Of a stretch of 64,000 bases of DNA, positions 46,468 through 59,336 are shown piece by piece. This DNA is from Berghia stephanieae (lineage: Eukaryota > Mollusca > Gastropoda > Nudibranchia > Aeolidiidae). Made by a program: the position numbers and the translations under genes. The stretch's first letter is position 1. Each line of letters begins with the position of its first letter. The notes beneath the pieces are model-generated. The model was not told the origin of the DNA, did not search any database, and saw only the letters and a program-made list of their open reading frames with translations. The DNA is taken from contig CM067451.1 of NCBI GenBank assembly GCA_034508935.3, positions 43,930,804 to 43,994,803 on the forward strand, in the 5' to 3' direction.

Positions 46468-46947
46468 GCCTATTCTGTAGTGATATCAAAAAGATGTATT
46501 TAAAATATTTTGGCAAAAAACAAAACAACAAACTCGTCCTTCAAATATGGAATCTATTAAAATAACCTCATCTTCTATAAAATCTCAAACCTGAGTCTTA
46601 CGTGGACACCCATGTTTGAGAGTCCTTGACATGATCAGAGTCAATTTAATCCATCGATATTTAAAAGACTAGTTTTCTGGACAAAATTTAAAATGTGTGT
46701 TTGTTTTATGTTTTTTTTTTCTTGTTTTTTTCTTTTTTTTTTTTTTTAGTGCAACAAAACAAACATAAAATAGCTGAAAGCCCGATTAAAACAGATTTTT
46801 TAAAATAAAAAAATTATTTGATTCGATTTTATATCTGTACAGAATATGATGAGCTAAACTGCTATGAAAAAATGCCTTATATAATATTATTTTTGACTGG
46901 AAAACATTTACTTCAAAGGTCTAGTACCGGGGAACCTCGTCAGTTGG

Positions 46948-47212
46948 ATTCAATAGTCTGATGTCACGTCGCCCAGCAACGCCGAGCAGCGTTGTTCTAA
47001 ACATAGAAATTCAAATGTCATGTGATCAGAATGTATAAAAGTCAAAACATGATCAGATTTATAACAATTTTCTCCTCTGGATACATTTTTATGCTCGTCG
47101 GAGAAGTCTTTCATTAGGACGTCCGCCATTATTACGATTTATTTAGAACCAGTTACTAAGTTACTATGCGTCAATACGAGGGAAGTGACGTCACGACTGT
47201 TGAACCCTATTG
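46948..47212 (-). mobile_element. MITE family C copy
   Basis: Complete ends; internal deletion between AACATAGAAATTC and AAATGTCATGTG. Minus-strand MADVLMKDFSDEHKN is open up to the deletion. Confidence 0.75.
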
Positions 47213-47428
47213 CAGTCCCGGACCAAATCATGGGATCCCTTTGCCAAGGCCGAGTACCCGTTAGCCACACTCGCTAGGATAACAGCAAAACAACAGGGAG
47301 CTCCCGAAATGAGAAAAGTGCTGAAGTCGGAGATGTTGAGGCGGGGGCGCACTTTCAAAATCACAGCACCAAGCAAACGCAAAAACAAAGGTCTACTATT
47401 TTTTTTTAACTTTATTATTAAAATTTGA
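47213..47428 (+). other. GC-rich open stretch, possible exon or captured fragment
   Basis: After TATTGCAG a frame reads SRTKSWDPFAKAEYPLAT … RKVLKSEMLRRGRTFK … SKRKNKG before AT-rich sequence and a stop. Its base composition is clearly richer in G+C than the surroundings, and it begins exactly where a family C MITE ends. No family is recognised. It could be an exon of an unknown gene or a fragment of an element. Confidence 0.3.
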
Positions 47429-47429
47429 T

Positions 47430-48095
47430 TAACTTGATTTCCGGGACAAGAAGCTGTCGATTGTGAAGAGTTGTGGATTGGTACCTGCCTGGTGTTAAAT
47501 GTCTGTTGATGTAATTCAATGTAGAGAGTGGGCCCAAAACTATACCTTGGGGCACTCCAACTTAAATATGTAGTAAGTCTGATTCAATTACCCTTTGGGT
47601 TCTGTCTAACAGGAGAGTTTAATTTTATTTCTGTATATTGCCCTAAACTTCATACTTTGTCAATGTTAAGTTTATTAGAAAGCCGTGAGTAACGACTGTA
47701 TTAAAAGCGTTGGAGAAATCAAGTTCTCGTTCAAATTTAATAAGTGAAAAACAACAAGGTGAAGACATGAGCTTGAAGAAAGGAATATGTTCTCATAATT
47801 TTAAGGGATTGCAGTTTTGAAGCAAACATCTTCAATTTCACTCACAATAATACAAACAATGTGTAAACAATGTGTAGCTCCTTTTCCGTATTTCATATTT
47901 TTATCAAAAAGAATAGATACGTCGATTTGATTTTACAAGGCATTTTATGGGAATAATAATTTTTTTAGAAAATTTTATTGAAGTCAATCAACCTTTAACT
48001 AATTATATTTATGAACGGTGAAATTTAAGCTTTTGATAAGATTAGATTGGTCATACTGGCCTACTGTATAGCCCTGTCTTGGTCACTTGTCTAGC
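47430..48095. other. No gene seen
   Basis: AT-rich sequence without a recognised repeat or ORF. Confidence 0.4.
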
Positions 48096-48096
48096 A

Positions 48097-48292
<196 letters not shown>

Positions 48293-49432
48293 AATATTTA
48301 GCACGTGCTTACACAGGAAAAAATGCTTACTGTCCAATACACATTGTACAACCCAATGATACAACCACTACCCCAGACCACCCTTCCTCCAACACTAGAC
48401 CACACTCAGTTTGCATACATATGCACACATATCCACACAACACACACACACACACACAACACACACACAAACACACACACACACACAAACACACATAAAC
48501 ACACGTGCGCAATCTACATCGGGAAACAACATTGGGGCCAACTGACAGGACACGAAAACATTCCTCCCAGACACCTGTAAACGACCTCCCTGATGACTTC
48601 AGGAATTTCGGATTAAAAGCAACTTCGTTCGAGTACGTGTGCAAAAACAAGCTGATAATATATATTGAATCGTGTTGGATACAAATGTTACGAACAGTGC
48701 TTGACATGTAGCAATGGAGCGAGATATTATTTCAATATTTACCACAAGGTTGGAGTCAGTCTACATCGATGTTTTAGGCCTTTTCAGACTTTTCAGGACT
48801 GTGTGTTACATGAGTTTGGTTTGTTGTGTGTTGTTGCTTGTTTTTAAAACGAAAAAAAAACGAATAACAAAAAAAAAAAATTCATAAATGTATTCAACGA
48901 CTATGGTCATAAAATGACTAGATAGCCTCCATGTGATTTTCACAATAAAATAGTTTCAACCTTTTTATTACTGTTTTTATAGCCCATTCAGGTGACATCC
49001 AATCCATTTCATAGATGTAAACCTCATTTTTACATCTGCTCCAGATTTATTCAGTTTTTTTACGAGTCTAAAATGCGCATCGTCATGTTAATTTTTTTTT
49101 TAATCTTTTTTTTTTGTTGTTGTTTTTGTTTTGTTGTTTTTTTTTGTGTGTTTTTTTTTTGTTTTGTTGGTTTTTTAAAATGTTTTAGTCGTTTTAGAGC
49201 ACGAATTGGCCATTTCAACAACAGTAATAATGATTATATTACAGAAAAAAAATGGTAGATATGAAGTTAAGGTGCGCCAAAGATATAAAAAGACAAGAGG
49301 GACTGGTTTAAATTGGGGGCAGAAGATTTCAGGAGCAATTCATTGATGTGTGTTTAATTTTGACATTACCTAAAAGATTCATCAATGCACGAGCTAAGAA
49401 TCCTGCTATGAAGCATAAACTCCATTGGATTC

Positions 49433-49620
49433 AATAGTCTGATGTGACGTCGCCCAGCAACGTGCGGCCATAGTGGTTCTAAACAAAGAAAATCGGTACT
49501 TGTTATTCTTCATGCTGGCTAGAACTTTTAATATGTCTTGTGATCAGAATGTGTAAAACTCAAAACATGATCAGATTTATAATGGGGTTTTTTCCCTCTG
49601 GATTGATACGCTTTTAAGCA
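49433..49620 (-). mobile_element. MITE family C copy, truncated
   Basis: From TTCAATAGTCTGATGTGACG to CTTTTAAGCATATGG. Confidence 0.65.
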
Positions 49621-49849
49621 TATGGTTTGTTCTGACATAATATCGTTTTGACACGATGGATCACAATTCAAAGTTAGCTGATTCCTATCCTGCGTTCAGG
49701 ATCATCAGGTCAGGCCCAATGAGTCGATGGCTATTCCGAGGTTTTTCTATGCCTTTATTTATTAATGGGATGCATTGATTGCTGAATGGCCTTTAAGTAG
49801 GACGCAAGTCTACCAAAATGGACATAAGACACGTCTACTTATTTGACTC

Positions 49850-50170
49850 GCAGTCGTCATCATCATAGCTTGTCGCTCCAAAACCGAACGCATTCAAAAG
49901 CATCTGGGAAGCAGACTCTTAGGTCATGGTCAGTGCAACTGGCATTCTCTAAGGATGTGCTCCATAGTCTGCTATGGGCATCCACATGTACACAAGCTAG
50001 TCTCAGCCAGCCCCCACTTTTTCATGCTTCCAGCTGTTCTTCCAAATTTTGCCCATGCTCTGTTCAGTGTTACCCACTTATTCCTGGGGAGCTCGGTTCC
50101 TCAGGACAGTTCTTCTCTCGCTTCTTCAACGGCTTCATTTGCATGATTCTCCCACACCCTCCATTTGGAA
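49850..50170 (-). mobile_element. LINE-derived fragment
   Basis: The minus strand reads NKWVTLNRAWAKFGRTAG, MKKWGLAETSLCTCGCP and, after one stop codon, QTMEHILRECQL, the Cys-rich C-terminal pattern of many LINE ORF2 proteins. Confidence 0.7.
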
Positions 50171-50228
50171 AGTCTGTATACAGCTGCATGAATGTAGCTT
50201 GGTTTGTGGTTTTTATTCTGGGTTCGAG

Positions 50229-50312
50229 TCCAACCGATAAGCTCAATGGTCTGGATTCGAACCTAATATGCGCGCCATGGCGCTCGTTACCAGCTGCGCC
50301 ACTCGACCTACA
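50229..50312 (-). mobile_element. tRNA-like SINE head
   Basis: The minus strand reads GTCGAGTGGCGCAGCTGG and GGTTCGAATCCAGACC. Confidence 0.55.
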
Positions 50313-50409
50313 CCACAAACGGCTCAGGTTTAATCTAGGGGTGATTAAGAATAGCATTAGGGTCCCTTATAACTTAATTGTATTAATAACAAGTGAGTCA
50401 AGACAATAG

Positions 50410-52240
50410 TAACGCCCAATACAATAATACCAATTCTATACATAAAGTTTAATTAGATTGTTACATGAAAAGATAGAGAGAATAAGTGGAAGGTAGAATG
50501 AAACTTATGGATGATGTATATTTGACAATTTAATTGTTATCCCTGATTCAATTAATCTCAGGTAGAATGGCTCTACTTGAGTGGATCTAAATTATTATAT
50601 ATTTATTTATTTGATTTTAATCATATATGTGGTAGTTGAAAATACATTTGAAAATGGTATAAGCCCGTTTGGCTTATCTTTTATACAGCCGGCTTGCTTG
50701 ATTGAGGTTAACGACGAGGCAGTATCAGCTAGTTCAAAGGGTGGCTCCTGATTCCAGGGTTTTCGTGACTTCACAACAGTGTGTTGTGGTTACGGGCTGG
50801 TGACAGGAAGGTTCTGGTGTCGCCGTGGACTGACATCAGGGATTGGCAACTAGGCAAGGATTGGGCGCTTGGCAACTATGCGAGGCAATGATGCTAGGCA
50901 GGGATTGGGCACGGACTGGGCACGGACTGGGCAAGGACCTCCAATTAAGAGTTTAAACAAAAAAGGTCTTAGAGCCAATTCTAGTTAATCTTTCGCCACA
51001 AGGTCGTCCTTGAGCGACACATCATAATAGCTTTTATATGCCGACCACAGGCAAGGAGAAGCAGTAACTCAATGATAATGGTTACAGTTATTGCATTTGT
51101 ATCAAACATCAACTGACAGTTGAGCTATCTTGCATGATGAGAATTTAACAGGGTTATGTCCCTTGTATTATATGGTTTATAACTTATAATTGTGATTATT
51201 ATGTGTGGCCGTGGATTGGCGGTAGAGTACAGACATCAAGCAATATACATATTGAATATAAATGGAATAATAGCATAGGTCATAAAAAATGTTAACATTA
51301 GTATAATAAACATATAGATATAGTTTTGTACAACTATTTCAACTTACGGACATCTATAGAATAGAGCACAAATAAAATATACACAAATGATAACAGTAAT
51401 GGTAGGTTAAGCATTAATTCACAGTAATATCTCGTTCCATTTTGAATAAGTTAACCGGTTATAATTTACCTTCAACCGAGAGAAGTTAAACTTTTATAAG
51501 TTTGAAATTAGAGGAAAGGTTCTTCTTTCATGGAATTCTTAGTGAGTGTGTGATTTAGTTCTGAGATGAATTTGGTTTTGTAAAATATGGCCACGTCAAC
51601 CGATTTTGTGGATAGCCAATCAGAAAGAATTGTCCTATTTAGAGGGCCAATATGATATTAGTGTATCTGGGGCAGACGCTAGCGGACAGCTAGAATATTA
51701 ATTGCGGTTTAGCAATTGAAAGAGAAGCGAACCTGAGGGCATATGCGCACCTGTTTGGACAGGACAACTAGCAGAAGATATGCAGTCAATGGACAGGCCA
51801 TTGAACAGATGAATAAGTCTAAGGAGGAAAGTGAGTGATAAGGTCTAGCGTTCCGTTCTACAATGGGTTTGAAGAGTGTATGTTTACATTAGATTAACTG
51901 TAGAATAAAACTCTCCATATTCTGAGTGTGTTAACTCAACGTGTCAATTTCCCATCGCAAATATTGTTGTCCACTAGAATTTGAAGTGGTTTTGAATAAG
52001 ACACTGGCGAATGATAAAAAATCACTCAGTGGAAGAAAATCATTCGTCACATTGATCACGGTTGATGCTTTCTTACGCCATGAAGCTCTTTCTCGACTTC
52101 AGTCTACTTGTCTGACTCGCAGTGGAGAAAACTTAATCCCGTCCCTTAACCCCCAATGGTTCGGAGTTTCCGTACAGTCATTCCTCCCCAAACAATGGCG
52201 GTGATCTCGTGGGTTAAAACAAACGTGAGCATTTATATAG
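50410..52240. other. No gene recognised
   Basis: Slightly more complex sequence with short internal repeats (GGGCACGGACT near 50,905-50,930; GGCAACTA and GGCAAGGA words). A frame at 51,941-52,204 is open for 87 codons but shows no domain or splice context. Confidence 0.4.
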
Positions 52241-52750
52241 AGTGATATCCACTAAACGTGCTCAAAGCGCTTTACCAAGCGGCCAAGACAGCTATTGTGT
52301 TTAGCCTGTTAACTGTCTTACTCTGGAAAGACGTGTATTTTAAAAAATGGCCTTGTTTATGAGTAATTATCACTAAATCGCATCAATCGGATTATAAACG
52401 TTTAACTCTCTCCTTATCTGCAATTTTTCAAATTTTCCAGAAAGCTTCACATCCACCCAGCATAAAAACAGATTTGTCTTACTCAAACAGAATGTCACAG
52501 TAAAGATTATTCACATTTATTTTATTAAAGTTTTATTTTAGTAAGAACTGAATTCATCTCACTCCAGTTATATTTCAAAAACTTTACCTTCTAATATTAG
52601 ATCATCGTTCCTTTAATAGCCTTCCCTCGAATTAATTTCTAATTAGTGAATACTTTTCGTTCTACATTCCGTCACGTAACCACGTATTACATTCTACACT
52701 CACTTCTCTCTACAATCTATGCGGACGGACAACCGCTCCATTCCTCACAC

Positions 52751-52753
<3 letters not shown>

Positions 52754-52810
<57 letters not shown>
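52754..52810. repeat. (TA)n
   Basis: Pure tract, followed by ACTAGTAAAAAGCCCGC. Confidence 0.95.
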
Positions 52811-52811
<1 letters not shown>

Positions 52812-53015
52812 TAGTAAAAAGCCCGCAATTTCGCGGGGAAAGAACTATTTTCATTCAATATTGCCTGAATCATTTCCTTGATTATCTTGATTACGATTAG
52901 ATGCACACTTTAATCGATGTGCTTGTCGCTGCCATGCTTTATTCGGCATGATTTTAGTTTATCAGTCAGTAGATATCAATATCAATAAGTCACAAGTCTT
53001 TACCACGCTTGACTT

Positions 53016-53413
53016 GGGAAGTCTTCCGAAAGCTCCTACAAAGGGAAACAACTTAAATAATATTGCCTCAACTAACCCCAAGAAAAAGTAAAACCCAGAG
53101 TACCTTTAACTAACCCTAATAGGAAAATAAACACTCTAGCATTATGACTAACCCTAATAGAAAAAAAAAACACTCTCAGACTGCTTTGCACTACCTTTCA
53201 ATACTTCACAAATTAAAATGGCGGCCGAGAATCAAAACAATGGTCAAATTAGGAGATTTTAAACTTTCACAAATTTATCAAGGTTTGTTCTAGAGTTTTA
53301 GAAATGCTTCTATATGATGACAAATTGAATAAATAAACGCCTGACAAAATATCTACGGTGAAAATACAAATTGAAAGAATACTGGGGATGTAGGAGCTTT
53401 CGGAATGTCTCCC
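53016..53413. mobile_element. TIR element with GGGAAGTCTTCC-type ends
   Basis: GGGAAGTCTTCCGAAAGCTC at the left and GAGCTTTCGGAATGTCTCCC at the right. The right end is partly repeated at 53,440-53,575 (TGACAAATTGAATAAATAAA and AACTTTCGGAATGTCTCC), a tandem partial duplication. Confidence 0.7.
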
Positions 53414-54293
53414 CCCTAGCACCTTTACTAAGACTTATGACAAACCCTAATAGAAAAAAAATCCTCACAAATATCTATATGGTGACAAATTGAATAAATA
53501 AACGCCTGACAAAAGATCAACGGTGAAAATAAAAATTGAAAGAGTATTGGGGATGTAGGAACTTTCGGAATGTCTCCTCTTTACCTAACTTATGTGAGGT
53601 CAAATGAAAATCTGAAGCAGACGCCAAAAATATCAAGTTTGTTCGGGCTAGAAGCTAGACAGATACAATTGACAGTTTGCCGACAACGTTTAGCTAAATA
53701 TTTCCCAGGGCAATAATTATCACATCGATGGCATAAAAACGACCGTAATATCAGCAGTAATATTAGTAGACGTTGTTAATCGGTGAAACTTGTTTAAAAT
53801 TTGTGTAAATCCGAATACCTTCATGTGATCAAGTGAAAAATATCACTATGAATGCCCCGATTTGCTGAAAAATGCCAACACACACACACACATGTATACA
53901 CCACACACAACACACACACACGCACACATACAAACATACACGCAATTAGAACATAACACTGATCACCGCTAAATCAACAACACAACGGAAGTAATAATAA
54001 TACTTGATGTCATAAATAGATGACGCAAACTGACAACTTTTTACAGTGTAAAAATTAGTCGATTTTGAGGAGTTTCTTAGTGTCGTCGGTACATATTTTA
54101 TGATATCTGTTTGACTCAACGAACTTTCAAACTGACTTTAAATTATAAAAGGAAATCAAGTTATCTGTTTATCTATCTGTAAATAATACATTTCTAATTT
54201 TCAAATCTTTCAATAGAGGTGTGCTCCGTATCAATTTTTTTATTGACTCAACTAAGCACAATGTTCTCCACAAAGCTATATTTTTTAAAGAAA

Positions 54294-54294
<1 letters not shown>

Positions 54295-54378
<84 letters not shown>
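54295..54378. repeat. (TA)n(TG)n
   Basis: Compound dinucleotide tract. Confidence 0.95.
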
Positions 54379-54382
<4 letters not shown>

Positions 54383-55539
54383 AAGATTTTTAGCTTTTAG
54401 GACTTTGTGGATATTTTTATGGCCACCATCAATACGCCGGAACTTTTGCCTTTGACAGTGCAGTCATTGACGGATCAAGGATCAAGCCTGAGCCTGCCGT
54501 CGGATAAAGAATACAACCCTTCTCAATTGGAAGTAGATTCTCATCAAACGTACCCGTCTGATATTATATTGTCATAAGATACGTAATATCTGTTAACTTC
54601 TATTTGTAACTGCCATAATCATTATTCATCTCATTTAATTAAATTTCATCTTTCTTTTTATTTCATCTTAAACAAATCGTTGATTGTTCTTCATTTTAAA
54701 GTAACTAGTAAATTCTGGGTCCTTATTCTTCACATTTTTATTTTATGCATGGTCGAGTAGCTCTTTACTCATTTGAGACCAGGACACAGAAAAGCAAGAA
54801 GTACATTCTATACACAAAAGTGTTCAGCAAAATGAGATCTACAAAGCAGTATCAAGTTTTTATAGCTACAATAATAAACATATTTCCATTAAATATTGTG
54901 ATGCACAAAGGAATCAGAAAGAGAAAATTGTTAGTTGCATCGTAACGAATGTGACGATTTTCCTATGGTTGGTAAGGAGGTTAAGGTTACACATAGTTAT
55001 GAGTGTTGGTACTTTATATCCGGCGTGTGGATGTTATAAGTGTTTTACCTAAACGCAAAGCATCAATAGTTAATTTTGAGCACTCAATTTAAATGACCTA
55101 GCTATATCGGTTAGACCTTCATTTTAACGACCGTCATATATTTTGGTTAAAATAGCTATCGAGTGATTAAAGTTTTTTTAATTGGACAATTAAATCTACA
55201 ACTTTTTAAGTTCAATGCACTTGATATTCAAATGTAATAAATCTATTGATTATTTATTTATACGCTGCGCAGATGTTGTTTTCTATCATAGTTTTATAAG
55301 GCATTGTGTAGAAATAATAGCCAAATTCAAAAACAACTTCAATTGTGATAATACTCAAACATAATAATGAAAATAAAAATATACGGACTACATAGATATT
55401 TATTGTTTACTAATATTTATTGATATGCAAATAAGTATGACTGAAATCAATAGGTCCATAGTTACAACTCGTGTAACCCAAATTATAATGTTGTTTTTGT
55501 TGAGATCAAAACTATGGACGATATTATCGTTCATTGTAA

Positions 55540-55620
55540 TCATGTGCGATTATGTGATCTAGTGGTATGGCGCTCGCCCTTCGGATCAAAAGGTCCAGGG
55601 TTCGAGTCCAGGGTTCGGTA
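55540..55620 (+). mobile_element. tRNA-derived SINE head
   Basis: TGTGATCTAGTGGTATGGC and GGGTTCGAGTCC; only the head is present. Confidence 0.65.
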
Positions 55621-55914
55621 ATAATAATTGAGCATTGTTTACCTCACCCCATTTGCCTTTTATTTGTTCAATAAAGATTATAACGTCATATCATTAAACT
55701 ATAGTCAGATTATTTTATTAATGGCGTGTGTTTTTCTGGTTTTTCTCAGCTGTCCCTCTATCAAAAGTTGTAAACATTTGTGTCAACCTCTGAATCAATT
55801 TGTTTTAACTGAATCTAGATTTTGGACCGTATTGATGCCATATTAAAAAAGTTTTTCCTCGTCATCAGACTGTGCAGATTGATGTGTCCAGTATTTCTTT
55901 GTGGTGGTGGTTGT

Positions 55915-56285
55915 TGTTGTTGTTATTGTTGAACACATATTTGTGGAGACACTGTCTCATAATTGATGAATTTTTACTTAGTAAATAAATAATGAATTTA
56001 TATAGCGCCTAAACATCTTTTGACCAGTCTACATAAATTTATGTAATCCTATTTGGCTTAAACACAAGCTATTTCTCAAACTTTTGCAATCAAAATTATA
56101 TTGGAAGCGCGTTATGTTCACTTTCGTTTGTATTCACCAGTAACGTGTATTGATAGTTATAAGATGTAGATGTCTGATAGTTAATAATTGCCATTCGTTG
56201 CTTCATATTCAAATATTGCACGTATATTACGCTTCAATTGACCGAACACTCCAGTTTAACGATTTCCTTCAAAATGGAAATGCGG
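55915..56285 (-). repeat. Dispersed repeat family E, copy 2
   Basis: Matches 5,590-5,915 inverted and includes a small insert near 55,990-56,015 (TATATAGCGCC). It ends about 100 bp before the TATA box of paralogue 1. Confidence 0.7.
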
Positions 56286-56384
56286 AAAACTCATAGTTTT
56301 GGTAATATTAATCTTCTATGAGTTCCGATTAATATGAACTAGTTAAATTAATCCATTTTATGACGCAAAGAGTAGGTGCCTACC

Positions 56385-56394
56385 TATATATAAA
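56385..56394 (+). promoter_or_regulatory. TATA box of secreted-protein paralogue 1
   Basis: TATATATAAA lies 108 bp before the ATG at 56493, leaving a 5' UTR of roughly 75-80 nt if initiation is about 30 bp downstream. Confidence 0.5.
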
Positions 56395-56492
56395 CTCCAA
56401 CCACCAGTCCGATGTAACCACAATTTGCGGTATACACCCACAGTGAGTAACTTGCATTCTTCGACGTTGTTGATCACTCATACGACCTGAAA

Positions 56493-56615
56493 ATGATGAA
56501 AGGACTCTGCCTCGTGATGTTCGTAGTCTTGTTAGCTTATCCATTTGGGGCCAATCCGGGCATGGCATCAGCACAAGGTCTAGAGAAACCAGACTCGGAC
56601 TATCCTATGGAAAGA
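56493..56615 (+). CDS. Exon 1 of small secreted-protein precursor (paralogue 1)
   Basis: ATGATGAAAGG opens a 41-codon exon: MMKGLCLVMFVVLLAYPF (hydrophobic signal core), then GANPGMASAQGLEKP and DSDYPMER. Donor AGA|GTAAGT is phase 0. A TATA box (56385) stands 108 bp upstream of the ATG. A diverged paralogue of the whole exon is on the minus strand at 46213-46338 with the same start (MMK.LCL), the same length within one codon and the same end (PM.R|GTAAGT). The likely product is a short secreted peptide or protein; the function is not recognised. The next exon is probably at 58860. Confidence 0.72.
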
Positions 56616-56704
56616 GTAAGTACCAATTCATTTTATTAATGCATTTGATACAGAATAAGACTTTTTTTTGCAATTTGACTATGAACGAATAGGCATTAGC
56701 TATA

Positions 56705-56975
56705 TTATTACCTTTCCATGTGCTCGAGGTCATTGGTCACATTGCAAAATGTGCTCAAAATTACCAACATAATGAAAAGTGTTCACAGTTTGAGAAATAT
56801 CCAATGTTACAATTTTTCATGTTGCTCAGCATGACTCATGGGTATGTTTACAACTTTCATAGACAAGCAATGCAGCGTTTTTTAGATACATTGAGAAATG
56901 CCCAATCGTTGTACAGCAACAAATCATGTGATCGATGACTAGGTTGGACGAAAACATGAATATAGATCGCTCCCA
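56705..56975 (+). repeat. Dispersed repeat family D, copy 3
   Basis: Longest copy; in the intron of secreted-protein paralogue 1. Confidence 0.75.
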
Positions 56976-57589
56976 TTGAAATTAAACTTGGTGTGAGTTT
57001 TAAAAACTTCCCTTTTGTGTTGACATTATATACTTTATTGTCTTCTTGTTCTTTGTTGTTGTTTTTTTTTTTTAATTATATATATTTTTGTTTTGTTTTT
57101 GTTTTTTCTTTCTCTTTTGAATTTTCATTATGATGTTGGATTTTAATATATATATATTTCAATCTCTTGTAAAATTGTAGTTTATATCATGTTGACATAA
57201 TATACATATAACATGAACATTATGATAATATATTATAAAACGTATATGGTATTTAAAGGTCATATGACCTAGTATACCATTAAACATTCATGCCATACCA
57301 CGACTTCTGATGACGTGTATCAAACTGACTCAAAACGGTATTATGTCAGATTGATTTCAGTGCTAAAAATAGAATCTTTTGTATGTAAATTTTATATTGG
57401 TTGTTGAGAGTTTTGTATGTAGTCGTTTTATCTTTCCATTTAGGCCGAAGTGCACATATTTAGAGGTCTGAGAACCAAACGCTATTTATAAGCTTGTTTT
57501 AACATTGTAGTTATGGGCAAAAATCTTTATCGGTGGTTTGAAAGCATTTATACTCCATTACATCAATGAGACCATTAAAAAAATTGAGC

Positions 57590-57897
57590 TTTAGAAATTG
57601 AGCTTTCATATAGCGCAATTTCCAACAAACATGCTCAAAGCGCTTTACAAGGGGTCCCTGTCCAAAAGCAACGTTTAACATTTAGGACAAGACATGACAC
57701 CTGTAAGGAAATATAATTTTTTCGGAGAGAGACAAAACTGTTAACGGCCTGGTACTCATTTTACACTTGAGTACGGTGAGAGAATGTGAGTAAAGAACCT
57801 TTTTCAAGGACTCAACTATACGCCGAGCGAGGCTCGAACCCAGGAATCTTCCGATCCGAAAGTGAGTGTCATACCACAAGATCTTATAACCGCACAA
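57590..57897 (-). mobile_element. tRNA-derived SINE, full length, minus strand
   Basis: Head at the right, body, and tail GCGCTTTGAGCATG … TTGCGCTATATGAAAGC at the left. The tail resembles the 3' end of the LINE at 36,560-36,580. Confidence 0.75.
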
Positions 57898-58102
57898 ACA
57901 AAAAAAATTTAATCAGTGAGACCATTACAATTTGGGTTGTCAGACCTTCAAATACACGCACCTTGATTTAGGTCCAATGATGAGAACAGTGAAAATTTTG
58001 TTTGTGTTAGTTTGAGACATTGAAACTCAACGACTCAAATCCGTATTATTGTTTGTAGAAAACGGAGGGGCTGCCTGAAGCCGTTGATCGTAAAAAAAAC
58101 TA

Positions 58103-58198
58103 ACGAAAGAGTGAAAATGGAGAGGCTTCGTACGGGAACAAAACAGACATTTGTCTGATTTGTTCCCATACGAGGCCTCTCCATTTTCACTCTTTCGT
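58103..58198. ncRNA. 96-nt strong hairpin, arms ~40 bp
   Basis: AACGAAAGAGTGAAAATGG to GGGAACAAA pairs with TTTGTTCCC to TTTCGT with about two mismatches; the loop ACAGACATTTGTCTGA is itself palindromic. It lies in the intron of secreted-protein paralogue 1. It could be a foldback element or a small-RNA precursor; no expression evidence. Confidence 0.35.
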
Positions 58199-58544
58199 CA
58201 TTGTTATTATTATTTGAATATCGACAAAAAAAAAAGATGAACATGGTGACCACTCGTCTCAAAACGTTATTATGTCCAGGGAAACCAGCTGCTAAAAGGG
58301 AAATTTAAAGTCAAAATAACCAAAGATGTGAATTTTTAATTTTTAGTAATATTATCACAATAATTCAATGAATTTAAAAAGCACCTGGTTCCAATCAAAT
58401 TGCTCATTGACGCTTTCCATAAACATACCATAATATCTAGTACATATTCTAATACATAAAACTGACAAGTTAAAAATGACATTGATAGAATAATAGGATA
58501 TAATATTTTAACAAAATGCATACTAGGAATCTATAAAATATGCT

Positions 58545-58798
58545 CTAAGTACCTGGTTCTAAACTATAGGAACAATTGCGGACGCTCTTATGAAATACTT
58601 CTCCGACGAGCATAAAAGTGTATCCAGGGGAGAAAAACATTATCTATCCGATAGTGTTTTGACTTTCATACATTCTGATCACATGACATGTGAAAAGGTT
58701 CTAGTCAGCATGAAGAATAAAAAGTACCGATTTTCTTTGTTTAGAACCAAGCTGCTGGTTGCTGAGCGGGCGGAGGTGACATCAGACTAATGAATCCT
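58545..58798 (+). mobile_element. MITE family C copy with ORF
   Basis: Left end lost. ORF 58,590-58,790 reads MKYFSDEHKSVSRGEKHY…HSDHMTCEKVLVSMKNKKYRF. It ends 60 bp before the acceptor of the secreted-protein exon at 58,860. Confidence 0.75.
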
Positions 58799-58859
58799 AT
58801 TAAAATACATCTAAGTTAATCCACTTACTAACCATGTTTCCTTTTATGTATCTCTGTAG

Positions 58860-58900
58860 GTTGAACGTGCTGCGAATGCTGAGCTTAACCCCCCAATGGA
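58860..58900 (+). CDS. Exon 2 (partial) of secreted-protein paralogue 1, cut by N gap
   Basis: Acceptor TATCTCTGTAG ends at 58859. The following 13 codons are open in phase 0: VERAANAELNPPM. They join exon 1 (…YPMER) without a frame change. The exon runs into the 100-base N gap at 58,901, so its end is unknown. The intron (2.2 kb) holds repeat family D, a SINE, a strong hairpin and a family C MITE. Confidence 0.5.
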
Positions 58901-59000
58901 NNNNNNNNNNNNNNNNNNNNNNNNNNNNNNNNNNNNNNNNNNNNNNNNNNNNNNNNNNNNNNNNNNNNNNNNNNNNNNNNNNNNNNNNNNNNNNNNNNNN
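58901..59000. other. Assembly gap, 100 N
   Basis: A round-number gap is normally a placeholder of unknown true size. It cuts the second exon of secreted-protein paralogue 1. Confidence 1.
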
Positions 59001-59017
59001 AATCAACGGGACAGGAC

Positions 59018-59097
59018 TGTCCCAGTCCCGTGTTCATATCGTTTGTGATAGTAGAAAAATATAGCAGACTTCCGCACTAGGACAAAAAAGTCCCAGA
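59018..59097. repeat. GGGACAG/CTGTCCC inverted motif, left group
   Basis: GGACAGGACTGTCCCAGTCC and CTTCCGCACTAGGACAAAA point toward a matching group at 61,680-61,795. They may be ends of one 2.7-kb element. Confidence 0.45.
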
Positions 59098-59145
59098 CTT
59101 GGCAGCGCCGTGTCAAAATTGAAATGCCTGTCTTTATTTTCTGCA

Positions 59146-59336
<191 letters not shown>

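Larger units (their letters stand above)
52811..55540. other. No gene seen outside the listed repeats
   Basis: Contains the 53-kb TIR element, (CA)n at 53,878-53,945, a TTAA MITE half-copy and a family A fragment at 54,985-55,070. Confidence 0.4.

Noticed and set aside
49843-50409. Plus-strand ORF of 188 codons
   Set aside because: It is the antisense of a LINE fragment that reads well on the minus strand.
50650-51900. Possible long terminal repeat or other large retroelement
   Set aside because: No paired terminal repeats, primer-binding site or protein motifs were visible; left unassigned.
56380-56574. Minus-strand ORF over the signal-peptide exon
   Set aside because: Shadow of the plus-strand exon, which has a TATA box, donor and paralogue.
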